A DNA stretch of 64,000 bases, taken from IMG/VR virus record IMGVR_UViG_3300028801_000008, positions 37,167-101,166 of that record; one strand, 5' to 3'. Both the position numbers and the translations under genes were made by a program. Below the pieces are notes generated by a model. That model saw only the letters and a program-made list of their open reading frames with translations. It had not been told where the DNA came from and did no database searches. Source of the DNA: a virus. Positions 7,529 to 15,567 of the stretch are shown here, piece after piece. Each line of letters starts with the position of its first letter. Within the stretch, counting starts at the first letter, position 1.

Positions 7529-7912
7529 CTAGCGGCTGGAAGCAATGAACGACTGCGCGGCGTCCAGGGTGGTGAATGCAACCAGCGTGGCACCAGCGTG
7601 AAGGTGAGCGTACCACGTACCGTTAGGAGAGCAATCGACCGTCGCGATCAGCTTGCCGGCCGAACGGAACTCGTACGTAGTGGGCGACGCCTTGTACCAA
7701 CCGTTACCTACCACTACGAGCTTCGCACCCGGCTTGATCGGACCGTCGTTCGCGAAGAGCGACGCGGTAACGGGCTGAGCGGTAGGCACTACGAATGACG
7801 TAGACGGCGCGGTGGTGGCGAGCGACACCGGCTTGACGGTCGGGGTCTGTGACAGACCGATGGAGGCGATTCCAACTAGGGCGGCGATTGTGAGTTTATC
7901 GGTGAGGTTCAT
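7529..7912 (-). CDS. exported hypothetical protein
   Basis: 127 residues. The N-terminus has a short charged start and a hydrophobic stretch (about 6-22) typical of a Sec signal, then a Pro/Thr/Ala-rich linker and a beta-rich C-terminal part. ATG 7912 has AAAGGAG six bases upstream. It is probably periplasmic or surface-exposed; the function is unknown. Confidence 0.65.
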   Translation of the reverse strand: MNLTDKLTIAALVGIASIGLSQTPTVKPVSLATTAPSTSFVVPTAQPVTASLFANDGPIKPGAKLVVVGNGWYKASPTTYEFRSAGKLIATVDCSPNGTWYAHLHAGATLVAFTTLDAAQSFIASSR

Positions 7913-7950
7913 TTGAGGCTCCTTTTGAGTGGCTTCTTGCCACTGAAATG

Positions 7951-7956
7951 ATTATA
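7951..7956 (-). promoter_or_regulatory. TATAAT -10-like element
   Basis: Minus-strand TATAATC in the gap between the DUF2786 gene and the exported-protein gene, about 40 bases before the latter's start. No clear -35 box is visible. Confidence 0.4.
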
Positions 7957-8019
7957 CTCCAGAAAACAGAGAATCTGAAAACTATTTTTCTGGAGTGCAA
8001 CTGGCCCAATTTCAACGAC

Positions 8020-9051
8020 TTAGCTTAGATTTCCAGCAGTCTTACCAGACTTCAGCTGGTCGTCAAGGCCGATTTTCTCCGCCGTTGCCGACCCGGCCCG
8101 ATACGCTCCGTGGTCACGTCGCGAAGCTTCACGATACGCCTTGCGATCCTGAGCCTCCCAATACCGTTCGCTGTACTTAGCGCGCCGTTCCGCTTCACGC
8201 GCTTCCGCTTTCAGACGCTTGGCTTTCTGCGCAGGCGTTTCCAGTGCCAATTTCGCTTCCAGTTCCGCGAGCTCCTTGGCTTCGCGTTCAGCGTTCAACT
8301 TGTCCTGCGCGGCCCAACGCTCTTCGTTCGCCTTCATACGTGCGGCGCGCGCCGCCCACGCACCCGCGCCGTTCTGGAAGTCGTAGTTCCCGATCTCCTC
8401 AGCGGTAGCGACGTTCCGTAACGCGATGGCCGTGGTGTAAGCAGCTTCTCCCTGAGTGGCGTAATCCGCTTTCTTCATGGCTTCGGCCTTCGCCTGGATG
8501 CGCTGAATCAGACGATCAGAGCAGCCCTCGCGCCAGCTGCTAGCCGACCGGCTGAGTCGCTCTTTCTGTTCGTACGGTAGTAGACGTTCAATCGTGTCCA
8601 TCAAGTAGTCCACCATCATCAAGACCGACATCGTGTTGGCGGTGCGTCCAAGCACCTTATGACGCTTCACCCAACGCTTCTGCATGGCCTCGTCATCATC
8701 GTACTTCCGTTTGCTCTTCGGAATGTAGAGCTCTTCCTGTACCTCGGCCGTCCAGTAGATGCAGTAGTTCGCCTCGGCCAAAGCGCGCACAAGATTCCGC
8801 TGCCACTGGTACATGGCTGAACGCTTCGTTACGGCGTAATCACGCTTCGCCATGGCGTCGTCCGGCGTGTTCGTACCGCCCTTGACGACTTTGTCTTGTA
8901 CGGTGGCGAGGTCCAGGTTGTACTGTGCTAGAAGCTCTTGAGCCTTCGCCATGGCGGCGGCGGCTTCCACTTCGTTACCAGCGGCGCGCTCTGCGAGTTG
9001 GAGGAGGAGTTGAATCTTGCGGACGATGTTTTCTGAGATCACTTCAGGCAT
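8020..9051 (-). CDS. DUF2786 protein
   Basis: 343 residues. The N-terminus (VRKIQLLLQLAERAAG ... MAKAQELLAQYNLD, about 10-50) is a clear DUF2786 domain. The middle part, with HKVLGRTANTMSV and EGCSDRLIQRI, matches the companion domain. The C-terminal third is a long charged coiled coil rich in Ala/Glu/Arg. DUF2786 proteins are common in phages and their biochemistry is unknown. ATG 9051 has AAGGAG upstream. Confidence 0.8.
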   Translation of the reverse strand: MPEVISENIVRKIQLLLQLAERAAGNEVEAAAAMAKAQELLAQYNLDLATVQDKVVKGGTNTPDDAMAKRDYAVTKRSAMYQWQRNLVRALAEANYCIYWTAEVQEELYIPKSKRKYDDDEAMQKRWVKRHKVLGRTANTMSVLMMVDYLMDTIERLLPYEQKERLSRSASSWREGCSDRLIQRIQAKAEAMKKADYATQGEAAYTTAIALRNVATAEEIGNYDFQNGAGAWAARAARMKANEERWAAQDKLNAEREAKELAELEAKLALETPAQKAKRLKAEAREAERRAKYSERYWEAQDRKAYREASRRDHGAYRAGSATAEKIGLDDQLKSGKTAGNLS

Positions 9052-9080
9052 TGGGTAGCGCTCCTTGTGCGCTGATTAGG

Positions 9081-9086
9081 ATTATA
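9081..9086 (-). promoter_or_regulatory. TATAAT -10-like element overlapping a stop codon
   Basis: Minus-strand TATAAT whose TAA is the stop codon of the 62-residue gene at 9082. It lies about 30 bases before the DUF2786 start. No convincing -35 is seen. Confidence 0.4.
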
Positions 9087-9270
9087 GCTCGTTTTCTGGA
9101 ACTACGACTTTCTCCAGAAAATCTGGATTCGCGAACACCAACCGGCCATCCGCTTTGTGCCGAATCGCCAAAAGCCCGTCATCCTCCAGACGACCATTCA
9201 CTACGACCGCCTGGAACGACGTTCCATTGGGCGCTGTATACACGACCTCAGTCCCACGATCCGGTGTCAT
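9082..9270 (-). CDS. small hypothetical beta-barrel-like protein
   Basis: 62 residues, Val/Gly-rich with an alternating pattern suggesting an SH3/KOW-like barrel; no family assigned. ATG 9270 overlaps the stop of the upstream gene (ATGA). Confidence 0.6.
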   Translation of the reverse strand: MTPDRGTEVVYTAPNGTSFQAVVVNGRLEDDGLLAIRHKADGRLVFANPDFLEKVVVPENEL

Positions 9271-9551
9271 CCCGCCCTCCTCAGCGCCGCGCGGAACAGG
9301 TCGTCGAACGTCGTCCAGCCGTTGCCGACCACCTCAGTTACCGCACGCTGCGCTACCTTCTTCTTGTAACCGAGATTCATCAACGCGCTGATCACATCGT
9401 CGGTCAACGTGGAATGCTCTACGCGCTGCGTGCGTTCCACTTTGAGCTCAGCCGTAATCAGTGGGCGCTTCTTCGCTTGATGCAGGCGGTAGATCGCCAG
9501 CCACAGCAGCCACATCGTGAGTATGTTCGTTACGAATAGTAGGAAGATCAT
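9267..9551 (-). CDS. membrane-anchored protein with RuvA C-terminal-like (UBA-type) domain
   Basis: 94 residues from ATG 9551 (GGAG six bases upstream, ATGA overlap with the previous gene). Residues 1-20 are a hydrophobic membrane segment (MIFLLFVTNILTMWLLW). The C-terminal half has DVISALMNLGYKKKVAQRAV then TFDDLFRAAL, the three-helix pattern of RuvA domain III. In RuvA this domain contacts RuvB. A membrane-tethered version might recruit or inhibit host RuvB; this is inference. Confidence 0.6.
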   Translation of the reverse strand: MIFLLFVTNILTMWLLWLAIYRLHQAKKRPLITAELKVERTQRVEHSTLTDDVISALMNLGYKKKVAQRAVTEVVGNGWTTFDDLFRAALRRAG

Positions 9552-9739
9552 CGCCGTCTCCACTCATTCAGTGCCAACCGCACAAAGTACGCCGTCTTCA
9601 CGCCGTACTGCGTTTGAAGTTCGTGGAGGGTCGTGGTCATAGTCGCAGCGTGCTTATCGCTGGAAAGCGTGATTTCTTGTCCATGCGGTATGATCAGGTT
9701 GTACTCCGTGCCGTTGACGACCACGCGTTGTTTAGCCAT
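9548..9739 (-). CDS. small hypothetical protein
   Basis: 63 residues: a short beta-rich N-terminus and a C-terminal helix ending RLALNEWRRR. No known family. Its start overlaps the end of the 59-residue gene by eight bases. Confidence 0.6.
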   Translation of the reverse strand: MAKQRVVVNGTEYNLIIPHGQEITLSSDKHAATMTTTLHELQTQYGVKTAYFVRLALNEWRRR

Positions 9740-9911
9740 GGAGGAACTCCCTCTTCGTTGGCTGTACCAGCCGCGCGTTCTTTCCGCCGATGCGGATGTA
9801 CGCGTCCTCTACAGTGGACCGCCACTTGTCAACTTCGAATGGCGAATCCAGTACGCGCGCTAGGACGACTTCAAGCTCTTCCAAGGTGATTGGATCGCTC
9901 AAGAGTTTCAT
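9732..9911 (-). CDS. small hypothetical acidic helical protein
   Basis: 59 residues beginning MKLLSDPITLEELEVVLARV, no known family. ATG 9911 overlaps the upstream stop (ATGA), and its end overlaps the next start. Coding character is good despite the short length. Confidence 0.6.
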   Translation of the reverse strand: MKLLSDPITLEELEVVLARVLDSPFEVDKWRSTVEDAYIRIGGKNARLVQPTKREFLHG

Positions 9912-10138
9912 GCAAACCCCTTGTACTCCGAGAGATCCAAACGCTCCGGTTCGCGGTAGAACTTCTTACAATCGCTGCAGAATCCGCTGGATGGTAGCTT
10001 CCGATGATGCGTTGGGCACGTTGGATATTGCTCCCAATGCGGCGCGCACGACGAACAGAAGTCGCGCATAGAGTGGCCGGCAAGACCGTCGTTGGTAACG
10101 CCGGGGCAAGGAACCATGACGGAGAATGGCTTACTCAT
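9908..10138 (-). CDS. small Cys-rich zinc-ribbon-like protein
   Basis: 76 residues from ATG 10138 (ATGA overlap with the previous stop). It holds CSSC, TCPTHH and CSDC clusters, suggesting one or two zinc sites. Function unknown; probably a nucleic-acid or protein-binding adaptor. Confidence 0.6.
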   Translation of the reverse strand: MSKPFSVMVPCPGVTNDGLAGHSMRDFCSSCAPHWEQYPTCPTHHRKLPSSGFCSDCKKFYREPERLDLSEYKGFA

Positions 10139-10335
10139 CTCGCTCCAATCCGCGCTTTTGCCAGCGCCAGTAAGCATTGTTCCATGTTGATAAGCAACTT
10201 TTCTTCGCTGATGTCTAGAGTTTCAAACTGACTGTCACGAAGCGAGTTAATGTGATCGGCCATTGTCTTGAAACGCTTAGAGAGAATAGTGGAGCGTCTT
10301 TGCTCTGCAGCTATGCGTCTAGATTGTTCACTCAT
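10135..10335 (-). CDS. small hypothetical coiled-coil protein
   Basis: 66 residues, almost entirely helical with heptad-like spacing and a basic N-terminus. The start overlaps the upstream stop (ATGA). No known family. Confidence 0.6.
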   Translation of the reverse strand: MSEQSRRIAAEQRRSTILSKRFKTMADHINSLRDSQFETLDISEEKLLINMEQCLLALAKARIGAR

Positions 10336-10556
10336 AGCCGCGCCTCCGCATCCACTTCAAACTCGTGCTGGTGGTAGTGCCATTTGACGTAGGAGCCGAT
10401 GGTACCGTCGAACGACTCCTTGAACTTCAAGCCCTGTTCCCGCCAGCGCGGCTCGCGGCCCTTCCAGTCCACGACGGCGGCGAACTCGGCGAACTGCTCG
10501 GATGAGTAGACGCCTATCGGATAGTCGTTCAGGCAAAGGACGGTGAGCTTAGGCAT
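10332..10556 (-). CDS. hypothetical protein
   Basis: 74 residues from ATG 10556 (MPKLTVLCLNDYPIGV). The frame is open further upstream, but that part lies over the neighbouring gene. The pattern of beta strands then aromatic-rich helices matches small phage proteins of unknown role. Confidence 0.6.
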   Translation of the reverse strand: MPKLTVLCLNDYPIGVYSSEQFAEFAAVVDWKGREPRWREQGLKFKESFDGTIGSYVKWHYHQHEFEVDAEARL

Positions 10557-10734
10557 CGCTGGCCGCCTTCTTTGCGCACGTGCAAGGCTGCGCGGTCCAG
10601 CCACTAGTCTTCGTCGACTTCTGAGCTTCTGGACACCAATAAGCCCACACACCGTATTCAGAACGTTCACCACGCATGCGCCCTTTACAGTTCGCAACGC
10701 GTGTCTTGTGATGCCGTGCCATTATCTTTGTCAT
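10549..10734 (-). CDS. small hypothetical protein with Cys pairs
   Basis: 61 residues, basic N-terminus, WCPEA and CTCAKK in the second half; may bind a metal. ATG 10734 is preceded by a weak AAGGGG. It overlaps the next start by eight bases. Confidence 0.5.
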   Translation of the reverse strand: MTKIMARHHKTRVANCKGRMRGERSEYGVWAYWCPEAQKSTKTSGWTAQPCTCAKKAASDA

Positions 10735-10765
10735 GTCTTGGCGGCCCCTTCAGTCCGCTGAAAAC

Positions 10766-10771
10766 ATTATA
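10766..10771 (-). promoter_or_regulatory. TATAAT -10-like element
   Basis: Minus-strand GGTATAATG between the 63-residue gene and the 61-residue gene, about 35 bases before the latter's start. No clear -35. Confidence 0.35.
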
Positions 10772-10958
10772 CCTCTGAACGCAGCTTCTCGCGGAGTTTA
10801 CGTAAAACTCCAAGAAAATACGCATTGTGCTTGACGAACGGCTTGTTGCCGTCACGCACGGCAACGTACTGCGCTTGACGCATCTCAGTTGCCAACAGGT
10901 CTAATCCGCGCAGTAACATCGTGACCTCTTCTTCGGTGTACTCTTGCTCAAAGGTCAT
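10767..10958 (-). CDS. small hypothetical helical protein
   Basis: 63 residues from ATG 10958 (GGGAGG five bases upstream, ATGA overlap with the DUF6011-like gene). Acidic N-terminus MTFEQEYTEEEV, then helices; no known family. Confidence 0.6.
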   Translation of the reverse strand: MTFEQEYTEEEVTMLLRGLDLLATEMRQAQYVAVRDGNKPFVKHNAYFLGVLRKLREKLRSEV

Positions 10959-11449
10959 ACCATCCTCCCTGCACACTCGGGGCCAAGACCCGCCGCGATG
11001 GAGCCTGGAACCGTAAGCTTCCGACCGCACCGACCGCACGCTCCCTCATGCCAGACCGCCAGCGTATCGCCAAGCACCTCGCGCCCACACTTCATGGCGT
11101 CCACGAACCAGACCAGCGCCTTGTACGCCGCCGCTTGCCGGCCGACCTTGCCGCTGGTAGCCGTCCAGAAGAAGCGCGCCGGGTCTTTACGAAGAACACC
11201 CATGTACGCAAAGTCCGACGTGTTGTCGGGGCCACGCAGTAGGTTTGCGAAGTACACAGTGTCGTCGGCCGGATTCTCTTTGCGCTTGGTGACCTTGTAC
11301 GTGAAGCGTACGCCCGTCTTCAGCGACACCAGGGTGAACGTCGCCTTGCCGGCAAAGATGAATGCCTGGACCTCGGCCCACGTAGCCAAGAGTCCAGGCT
11401 GCGGCACTACTTCTACCGCGTTTACGGGGAGTTCCAGCTGCTCAACCAT
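10955..11449 (-). CDS. DUF6011-like zinc-binding protein
   Basis: 164 residues from ATG 11449, which has GGGAGG six bases upstream. The C-terminus CGRCGRKLTVPGSIAAG followed by GPECA is the DUF6011 zinc-binding pattern found in many phage proteins. The N-terminal 110 residues are beta-rich (VYFANLLRGPDN, FAYMGVL). Function unknown. Confidence 0.7.
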   Translation of the reverse strand: MVEQLELPVNAVEVVPQPGLLATWAEVQAFIFAGKATFTLVSLKTGVRFTYKVTKRKENPADDTVYFANLLRGPDNTSDFAYMGVLRKDPARFFWTATSGKVGRQAAAYKALVWFVDAMKCGREVLGDTLAVWHEGACGRCGRKLTVPGSIAAGLGPECAGRMV

Positions 11450-11732
11450 TGGAGACCTCCCGCAGGAACTTCTCAACGTCCTTGTTCAACTTGCTGTCAA
11501 CGCGAAGCTGGGCTTGCGCACGTTTCAGTAGCGCAATAGCGCACGGTAGACAGCTAAACTTCTTTACGCGCTCCTTCTGCGCGGCATCCCACTTGGCGCT
11601 TCGCTCTTCAGCTTTCCTAGCCACATTTTCTGGATTGTGCTGCGTACAGTAACCGCCCACGCATGCGGCGCGTAAGCACGAGCGCATACTAACGCTGCGC
11701 CCACCCATGGGAACTCTCGCGATGCAGTTCAT
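11442..11732 (-). CDS. small Cys-containing hypothetical protein
   Basis: 96 residues. Five cysteines in the first 30 and last 50 residues (CLRAACVGGYCTQH, CLPC) around a basic helical core suggest metal binding. ATG 11732 has AAGGAGG ten bases upstream. Confidence 0.6.
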   Translation of the reverse strand: MNCIARVPMGGRSVSMRSCLRAACVGGYCTQHNPENVARKAEERSAKWDAAQKERVKKFSCLPCAIALLKRAQAQLRVDSKLNKDVEKFLREVSNG

Positions 11733-11763
11733 TTTCAGAGCGCCTCCTTCTGACGCTCTTTGA

Positions 11764-11769
11764 ATTATA
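11764..11769 (-). promoter_or_regulatory. TATAAT -10-like element overlapping a stop codon
   Basis: Minus-strand GCTATAATT; its TAA ends the HNH endonuclease gene. It lies about 35 bases before the next start. Confidence 0.35.
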
Positions 11770-12220
11770 GCGCCTTCGCTCTTGCTGCTTTATTTATCGC
11801 TCTGGTGATGTGGCCAAGCTTCACAGCGGCAGACTTCGCTGCGAGCTCTTCTTTAGTCCACACTTTCTTCGCGTAAGCATCCTTTATACGCTTCTTCTGT
11901 GCTTTGTGAAACTTCGGATCGGCCCACATACTTCTAGATGATTCAGCTTTCTTAGCACGCATTTCAGACGTCCACTCTACCTGTCGTTTTCTACCCTTGC
12001 GAATCATGTCACGAACATTGTCAAGCTGCGTACCAAGAAAATGATGCGTATCCACGATACATTGCGGTTGATCACATTTATGGCAAACGTATATGTGACT
12101 GGGTACGTAGCCATGACGTAGAATGTAAACGCGTCTGGCTACATTTCGCGAAGGATGAAGACGACACTTGCCTACTTTCGTAGCTTCGCGTAAGTATTGT
12201 GCTTCAGTTTTACTGCTCAC
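11765..12220 (-). CDS. HNH homing endonuclease with NUMOD-like tail
   Basis: 151 residues, GTG start overlapping the helicase stop (GTGA). The HNH core VCHKCDQPQCIVDTHHFLGT followed by DNVRDMIRKGR (about 55-90) is the typical phage HNH_3 pattern. The Lys/Ala-rich tail with MWADPKFHKAQKKRI resembles NUMOD DNA-binding repeats, as also seen in the two GIY-YIG genes here. It is likely a free-standing homing endonuclease between unrelated genes. Confidence 0.8.
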   Translation of the reverse strand: MSSKTEAQYLREATKVGKCRLHPSRNVARRVYILRHGYVPSHIYVCHKCDQPQCIVDTHHFLGTQLDNVRDMIRKGRKRQVEWTSEMRAKKAESSRSMWADPKFHKAQKKRIKDAYAKKVWTKEELAAKSAAVKLGHITRAINKAARAKAL

Positions 12221-13713
12221 TTCTTCCCTTTCTTACCACCAGCTCTTTCTTCCGAGTACTCCTTCATGGACGCTAGAAACGCCTTCTGCCCAGTTTCCTT
12301 AGACCTTAAATTTCGAATCTTTGGTATGTCCACCGTATTGTTGACGACGAAGTGGTGCTTCATGACCCACGCCGATTTGTTGCCTTGGCGCAATACACGC
12401 AGGAAGAATTGGTGATAAAGATCGTAGTTGTCTGGTATGTCGAAGTAACCGACGTGTCTAGAGCTGAACTTCTGCATATTCAAACTATGCGCCATGCTGG
12501 CCGGGTGACCTAGCAGCAACGGCAATTGGCCCTTATTCCACCGCTCGATGTAGTCCGCCGCTTGCGACCGTGTGGTTTGCCCGTTGATGCATGGAACGTC
12601 CTTACCCAGCGCCAACCGCAGCGCCGTTACGTCATGCTGGAAACCGATACCAAGTAGTAACGGCTCACCCTGTAGCTCACGTACAAGGTCCACTACCGCT
12701 TCCACCTTGGCCGTGTGCACTACCTTAACTGGTCGTTGCTTGTTACCCCAATTCTCTTCCGGGTCGTAGTCCAGGTATACCGATCCGTTGGCAATCTGGC
12801 AGCACTTCGACCGCGCGCTGGCTGAATTCACCAACGGCTGCGTGAAGAGTGTACTGAGTAGCGAGTTCTCAATCTTGTCATATTCAACGCGCGCCGCCGT
12901 GGGTAGATCAACCCGGTGGGTGCGCTCCATCTCCTTAGGCAGCTTCAGATAGTCCTTGGCGTCCAGACGCATCATCATGGGCGCTACCAGCGCGTCGATC
13001 TTCTTCTCAGCACCTGGCAGTATCTGCCACTCGCGCATCTGGTAGCCGGTAGGGAAGAAGTACGTATTGCGATAGCTGGATATGTACTCTCCCAGCGCTG
13101 CACCCTGATCCAGTAGATACACCTGCCCATGCAAGTCCAGATAGTTACGAGGACGAGGGCTACCTGTGAGTATATGTCGCCGCTTAAACGTACGCAGGTG
13201 CTTCCGCAAAGCGCGGAAACGCACCGTTGCACTACTCTTCCATAGAGACGATTCATCAATATCCAGCACATCAGCTTCCAGCAATTTAGCGCGCTTCATG
13301 GTCTCGAATAACCATGGAATGCCCTCAGGATTAATAATGCAGATCTGATGCTCTGGTTGCAAATTGCGTAGATTCTTCTCCTTGTCGGCACCATGCAACA
13401 GAGCGATACGCATGTCTTTGAAGTCTGTCCAATCACACACCTCCGCTGGCCAAGTATAGTAGCACGCCCGTAACGGTGCGATGACCAACATGCGCTTGGC
13501 TAACTTCTTCTTCAGTAATATCTTGAACATAGCCAATGAAACGCTTGTCTTGCCCATTCCAGGATCGAGCAGCAAGCCAGACCGAGGATTCTCTAGCATG
13601 AACTTCAGTGTGCGTTCCTGATACGGCCATGGCGTCCACGGTTTAGCCGCTTTCCGCCACTGCTCCATCTTCAGAGCCAGTGATTTTGGTACGAGGTCAG
13701 TCGGCAAGGTCAA
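12217..13713 (-). CDS. SNF2/DEAD-like superfamily 2 helicase
   Basis: 498 residues. Walker A LLLDPGMGKTSVSL (about 42-56), motif II DVLDIDESS (about 148-156) and motif III LTGSPRPRN are visible. The C-terminal RecA lobe has ILGIGFQHDV-like and YFDIPDNYDLYHQ segments. This is the phage SNF2-like arrangement used in replication or recombination. The TTG start at 13713 has AGGAAGG upstream. It overlaps the neighbouring small gene by 17 bases. Confidence 0.85.
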   Translation of the reverse strand: MTLPTDLVPKSLALKMEQWRKAAKPWTPWPYQERTLKFMLENPRSGLLLDPGMGKTSVSLAMFKILLKKKLAKRMLVIAPLRACYYTWPAEVCDWTDFKDMRIALLHGADKEKNLRNLQPEHQICIINPEGIPWLFETMKRAKLLEADVLDIDESSLWKSSATVRFRALRKHLRTFKRRHILTGSPRPRNYLDLHGQVYLLDQGAALGEYISSYRNTYFFPTGYQMREWQILPGAEKKIDALVAPMMMRLDAKDYLKLPKEMERTHRVDLPTAARVEYDKIENSLLSTLFTQPLVNSASARSKCCQIANGSVYLDYDPEENWGNKQRPVKVVHTAKVEAVVDLVRELQGEPLLLGIGFQHDVTALRLALGKDVPCINGQTTRSQAADYIERWNKGQLPLLLGHPASMAHSLNMQKFSSRHVGYFDIPDNYDLYHQFFLRVLRQGNKSAWVMKHHFVVNNTVDIPKIRNLRSKETGQKAFLASMKEYSEERAGGKKGKK

Positions 13714-13939
13714 GTCCCTTCCTACTGGTTATGCTTACGCTGTTTTCTTTAACAATTGCGTAATCCTTCGCCGTCTCAGCCGTTACCGTCTGCACCCACT
13801 GCGCGCCCTTCTCATAACCCACAGCGCCTCGCTCCAGGTACACGTGACCATTCTTCTCGTTCAACGCTGCCACACGCCACTTGATACCGTGCGCCTTCAC
13901 CTCGTCGCCAATCTTTACGCCTTCAATTACTGGAGTCAT
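13697..13939 (-). CDS. small hypothetical beta-rich protein
   Basis: 80 residues with alternating strand pattern (IGDEVKAHGIKWRVAAL), perhaps SH3-like. ATG 13939. It overlaps the 48-residue gene upstream and the helicase downstream by 17 bases each. Confidence 0.6.
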   Translation of the reverse strand: MTPVIEGVKIGDEVKAHGIKWRVAALNEKNGHVYLERGAVGYEKGAQWVQTVTAETAKDYAIVKENSVSITSRKGLDLAD

Positions 13940-14069
13940 TTCTAACCTTCCGTCTCAGTTTCAAAAGTTCATGCAACAGTTCTACGATGATAAAGCCGTC
14001 TTGCGTTTGCTCGACGCGATCGATGATTTCTTCGACTTCTTCGTCCTGGATGGTGCGGTTTGCGGACAT
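13923..14069 (-). CDS. small acidic helical protein overlapping the VRR-NUC tail
   Basis: 48 residues beginning MSANRTIQDEEVEEIIDRVE, natural-looking amphipathic helices. It shares 88 bases, in another frame, with the end of the VRR-NUC reading frame, whose own tail there is a low-complexity Ser/Lys string. The Shine-Dalgarno is weak (AGG five bases upstream). I favour this as the true protein in that stretch. Confidence 0.5.
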   Translation of the reverse strand: MSANRTIQDEEVEEIIDRVEQTQDGFIIVELLHELLKLRRKVRNDSSN

Positions 14070-14365
14070 TCCAGCCTACCTTTCATGACCTCTAGAAACG
14101 CTTCCTTGGTGTCCCAGCAGTACGCCTCGTAGCCGTATTCAATCAGCTTAGTCAGGTAGTACGGTTGAGTCTCAGCCTGGAGCCCCTTACCCTTCTTACC
14201 TTTGGCTTTGAACTCGCCGATGATTGGCGCTCCACTGGGTAAGAAGAAGATACGATCCGGAATGCCATTACAGCCGGTCATCTTGGCCACTACGACACCA
14301 CGGAATCGTGCCCATGCCACGCACCACGCCTCCGTGGGGGATTCACGCCTATACCGCGAGGCCAA
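13982..14365 (-). CDS. VRR-NUC domain nuclease
   Basis: 127 residues. GIPDRIFFLPSGAPIIGEFK (about 34-53) is the PD-(D/E)XK core of the VRR-NUC family, with upstream E and downstream YGYEAYCWDT. Such small nucleases occur beside SNF2-like helicases in phages and may cut branched DNA, as FAN1 does. The last 28 or so residues are low complexity and lie over another gene. The start region is MASRYRRESP. Confidence 0.8.
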   Translation of the reverse strand: MASRYRRESPTEAWCVAWARFRGVVVAKMTGCNGIPDRIFFLPSGAPIIGEFKAKGKKGKGLQAETQPYYLTKLIEYGYEAYCWDTKEAFLEVMKGRLECPQTAPSRTKKSKKSSIASSKRKTALSS

Positions 14366-14603
14366 AGTGAACCTTCCCAGCAGATGTTAGACGTCCCTCA
14401 AGGTAACTAGATTGTTCGTCTACTTCAATTAACTCTAAGCGCAACCAACCTTGCTCTTCTCCATAGCCTGCACTTCGCACTAGAAATTCACGTCTACGAT
14501 CGTCCAGACGTATAAAATCAGCTTTGCCGTCAACGAATACTCGGCGCAAACTCGCTTCGAACTCTTCTTCTATCGTTTCGTACCCAGCACTAACTTTTAG
14601 CAC
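14349..14603 (-). CDS. hypothetical protein
   Basis: 84 residues, GTG start, acidic helical first half then strands (GKADFIRLDDRRREFLV). No family recognised. It overlaps both neighbours by 14-17 bases. Confidence 0.6.
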   Translation of the reverse strand: MLKVSAGYETIEEEFEASLRRVFVDGKADFIRLDDRRREFLVRSAGYGEEQGWLRLELIEVDEQSSYLEGRLTSAGKVHFGLAV

Positions 14604-14766
14604 GCCGCTTCTCCCTTCGTAGCGCCTTCTGATACTGCGCGTACATGCTCTGTAGATCCGCTATCCATTCTCCTAGTTGCTCTACCTTCGGCGGTACAGC
14701 CTTGGTCAAGAAGAACAGATCAACTAGGAGTGCGTCCGACGAGCGATACTTCGCAGTTCTACCCAC
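14590..14766 (-). CDS. small hypothetical helical protein
   Basis: 58 residues from a GTG at 14766 that shares its G with the TAG stop of the nuclease gene upstream. Helical and basic at the C-terminus (KALRREKRRAKS). A longer start at 14790 is possible. Confidence 0.5.
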   Translation of the reverse strand: MGRTAKYRSSDALLVDLFFLTKAVPPKVEQLGEWIADLQSMYAQYQKALRREKRRAKS

Positions 14767-15557
14767 TAGGACTTCTGCTCCGCCTCGCAAGGCCCACCGT
14801 TAGAAGCCCTAAACCTGCACCACCGACAATGGTAACCCGGCTTCGGCTCGTACTTTGTATCGGCCATCATTTGCTTGGTACGCGTCAACCACTCACTCTT
14901 CAGCGGCTTCAGATCCTTGAGTGAATACTCCTCCGTCGCCGACTGGGTGGTGTCGGTGTATAGATGCTCGGCTACTACCTTGGTATCCTTGTTTCCACCG
15001 GCTAGTAAGCCGAGCTCGACTAGCTGCAGTCCTCCCAGCGCGTACAGGCTACGCTGTTGCTTATGCTCCTCATACACCTTACCGCTCTTCCAATCCGTTA
15101 TATGTACCAGCGGTGGCGCCTTCTTGGTGGCTTCCGTAACCGCGCAGACGTCAACCTTGATACGCAACCAGCAATGAGTCCAATCATTCCACTTGGTGGG
15201 AACCCATTCTTTCGTGAACGCCCAGTCTTGCTCCACCATGGCTTTGACCTTGCGATACGTAGTCACACGATCTTGCACTTGCTTTAAGCCTGGATGGATT
15301 GGCTCCTTGGCCGGAAGTCTTCCGGCGATGTAATCCTCGGCAAATTTGTGGACAGCGTTGCCCTTGACGAATGCTGGGTTCTCCGGCTCGAATATCTTTA
15401 TACGTTTAATCTTGTCGTAGCACACCGCTGCTGGGCAGCGCAGCCACGAAGTGTACACCGAATATGACCACGAGGAAAGGGTCGCTAACTTCTGCGGCAC
15501 TGTGAATGTAGTTGTTGTCTTCTTGACCTCGGGTGCGGGTACTTTCTTAGGTGCCAT
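14766..15557 (-). CDS. Cas4/RecB-like PD-(D/E)XK nuclease with Cys cluster
   Basis: 263 residues from ATG 15557 (AAAGG upstream); the frame is open to 15632. Landmarks: RCPAAVCYDKI near the N-terminus, KGNAVHKFAEDY, the nuclease core LRIKVDVC...VHITDWKSGKV, then QQRSLYALG. The C-terminal CRWCRFRAS...C, with the early Cys, could hold a 4Fe-4S cluster as in Cas4 and AddB. The gene lies next to the polymerase and probably has a replication or recombination role. Confidence 0.8.
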   Translation of the reverse strand: MAPKKVPAPEVKKTTTTFTVPQKLATLSSWSYSVYTSWLRCPAAVCYDKIKRIKIFEPENPAFVKGNAVHKFAEDYIAGRLPAKEPIHPGLKQVQDRVTTYRKVKAMVEQDWAFTKEWVPTKWNDWTHCWLRIKVDVCAVTEATKKAPPLVHITDWKSGKVYEEHKQQRSLYALGGLQLVELGLLAGGNKDTKVVAEHLYTDTTQSATEEYSLKDLKPLKSEWLTRTKQMMADTKYEPKPGYHCRWCRFRASNGGPCEAEQKS

Positions 15558-15567
15558 TGTGCCTTTC

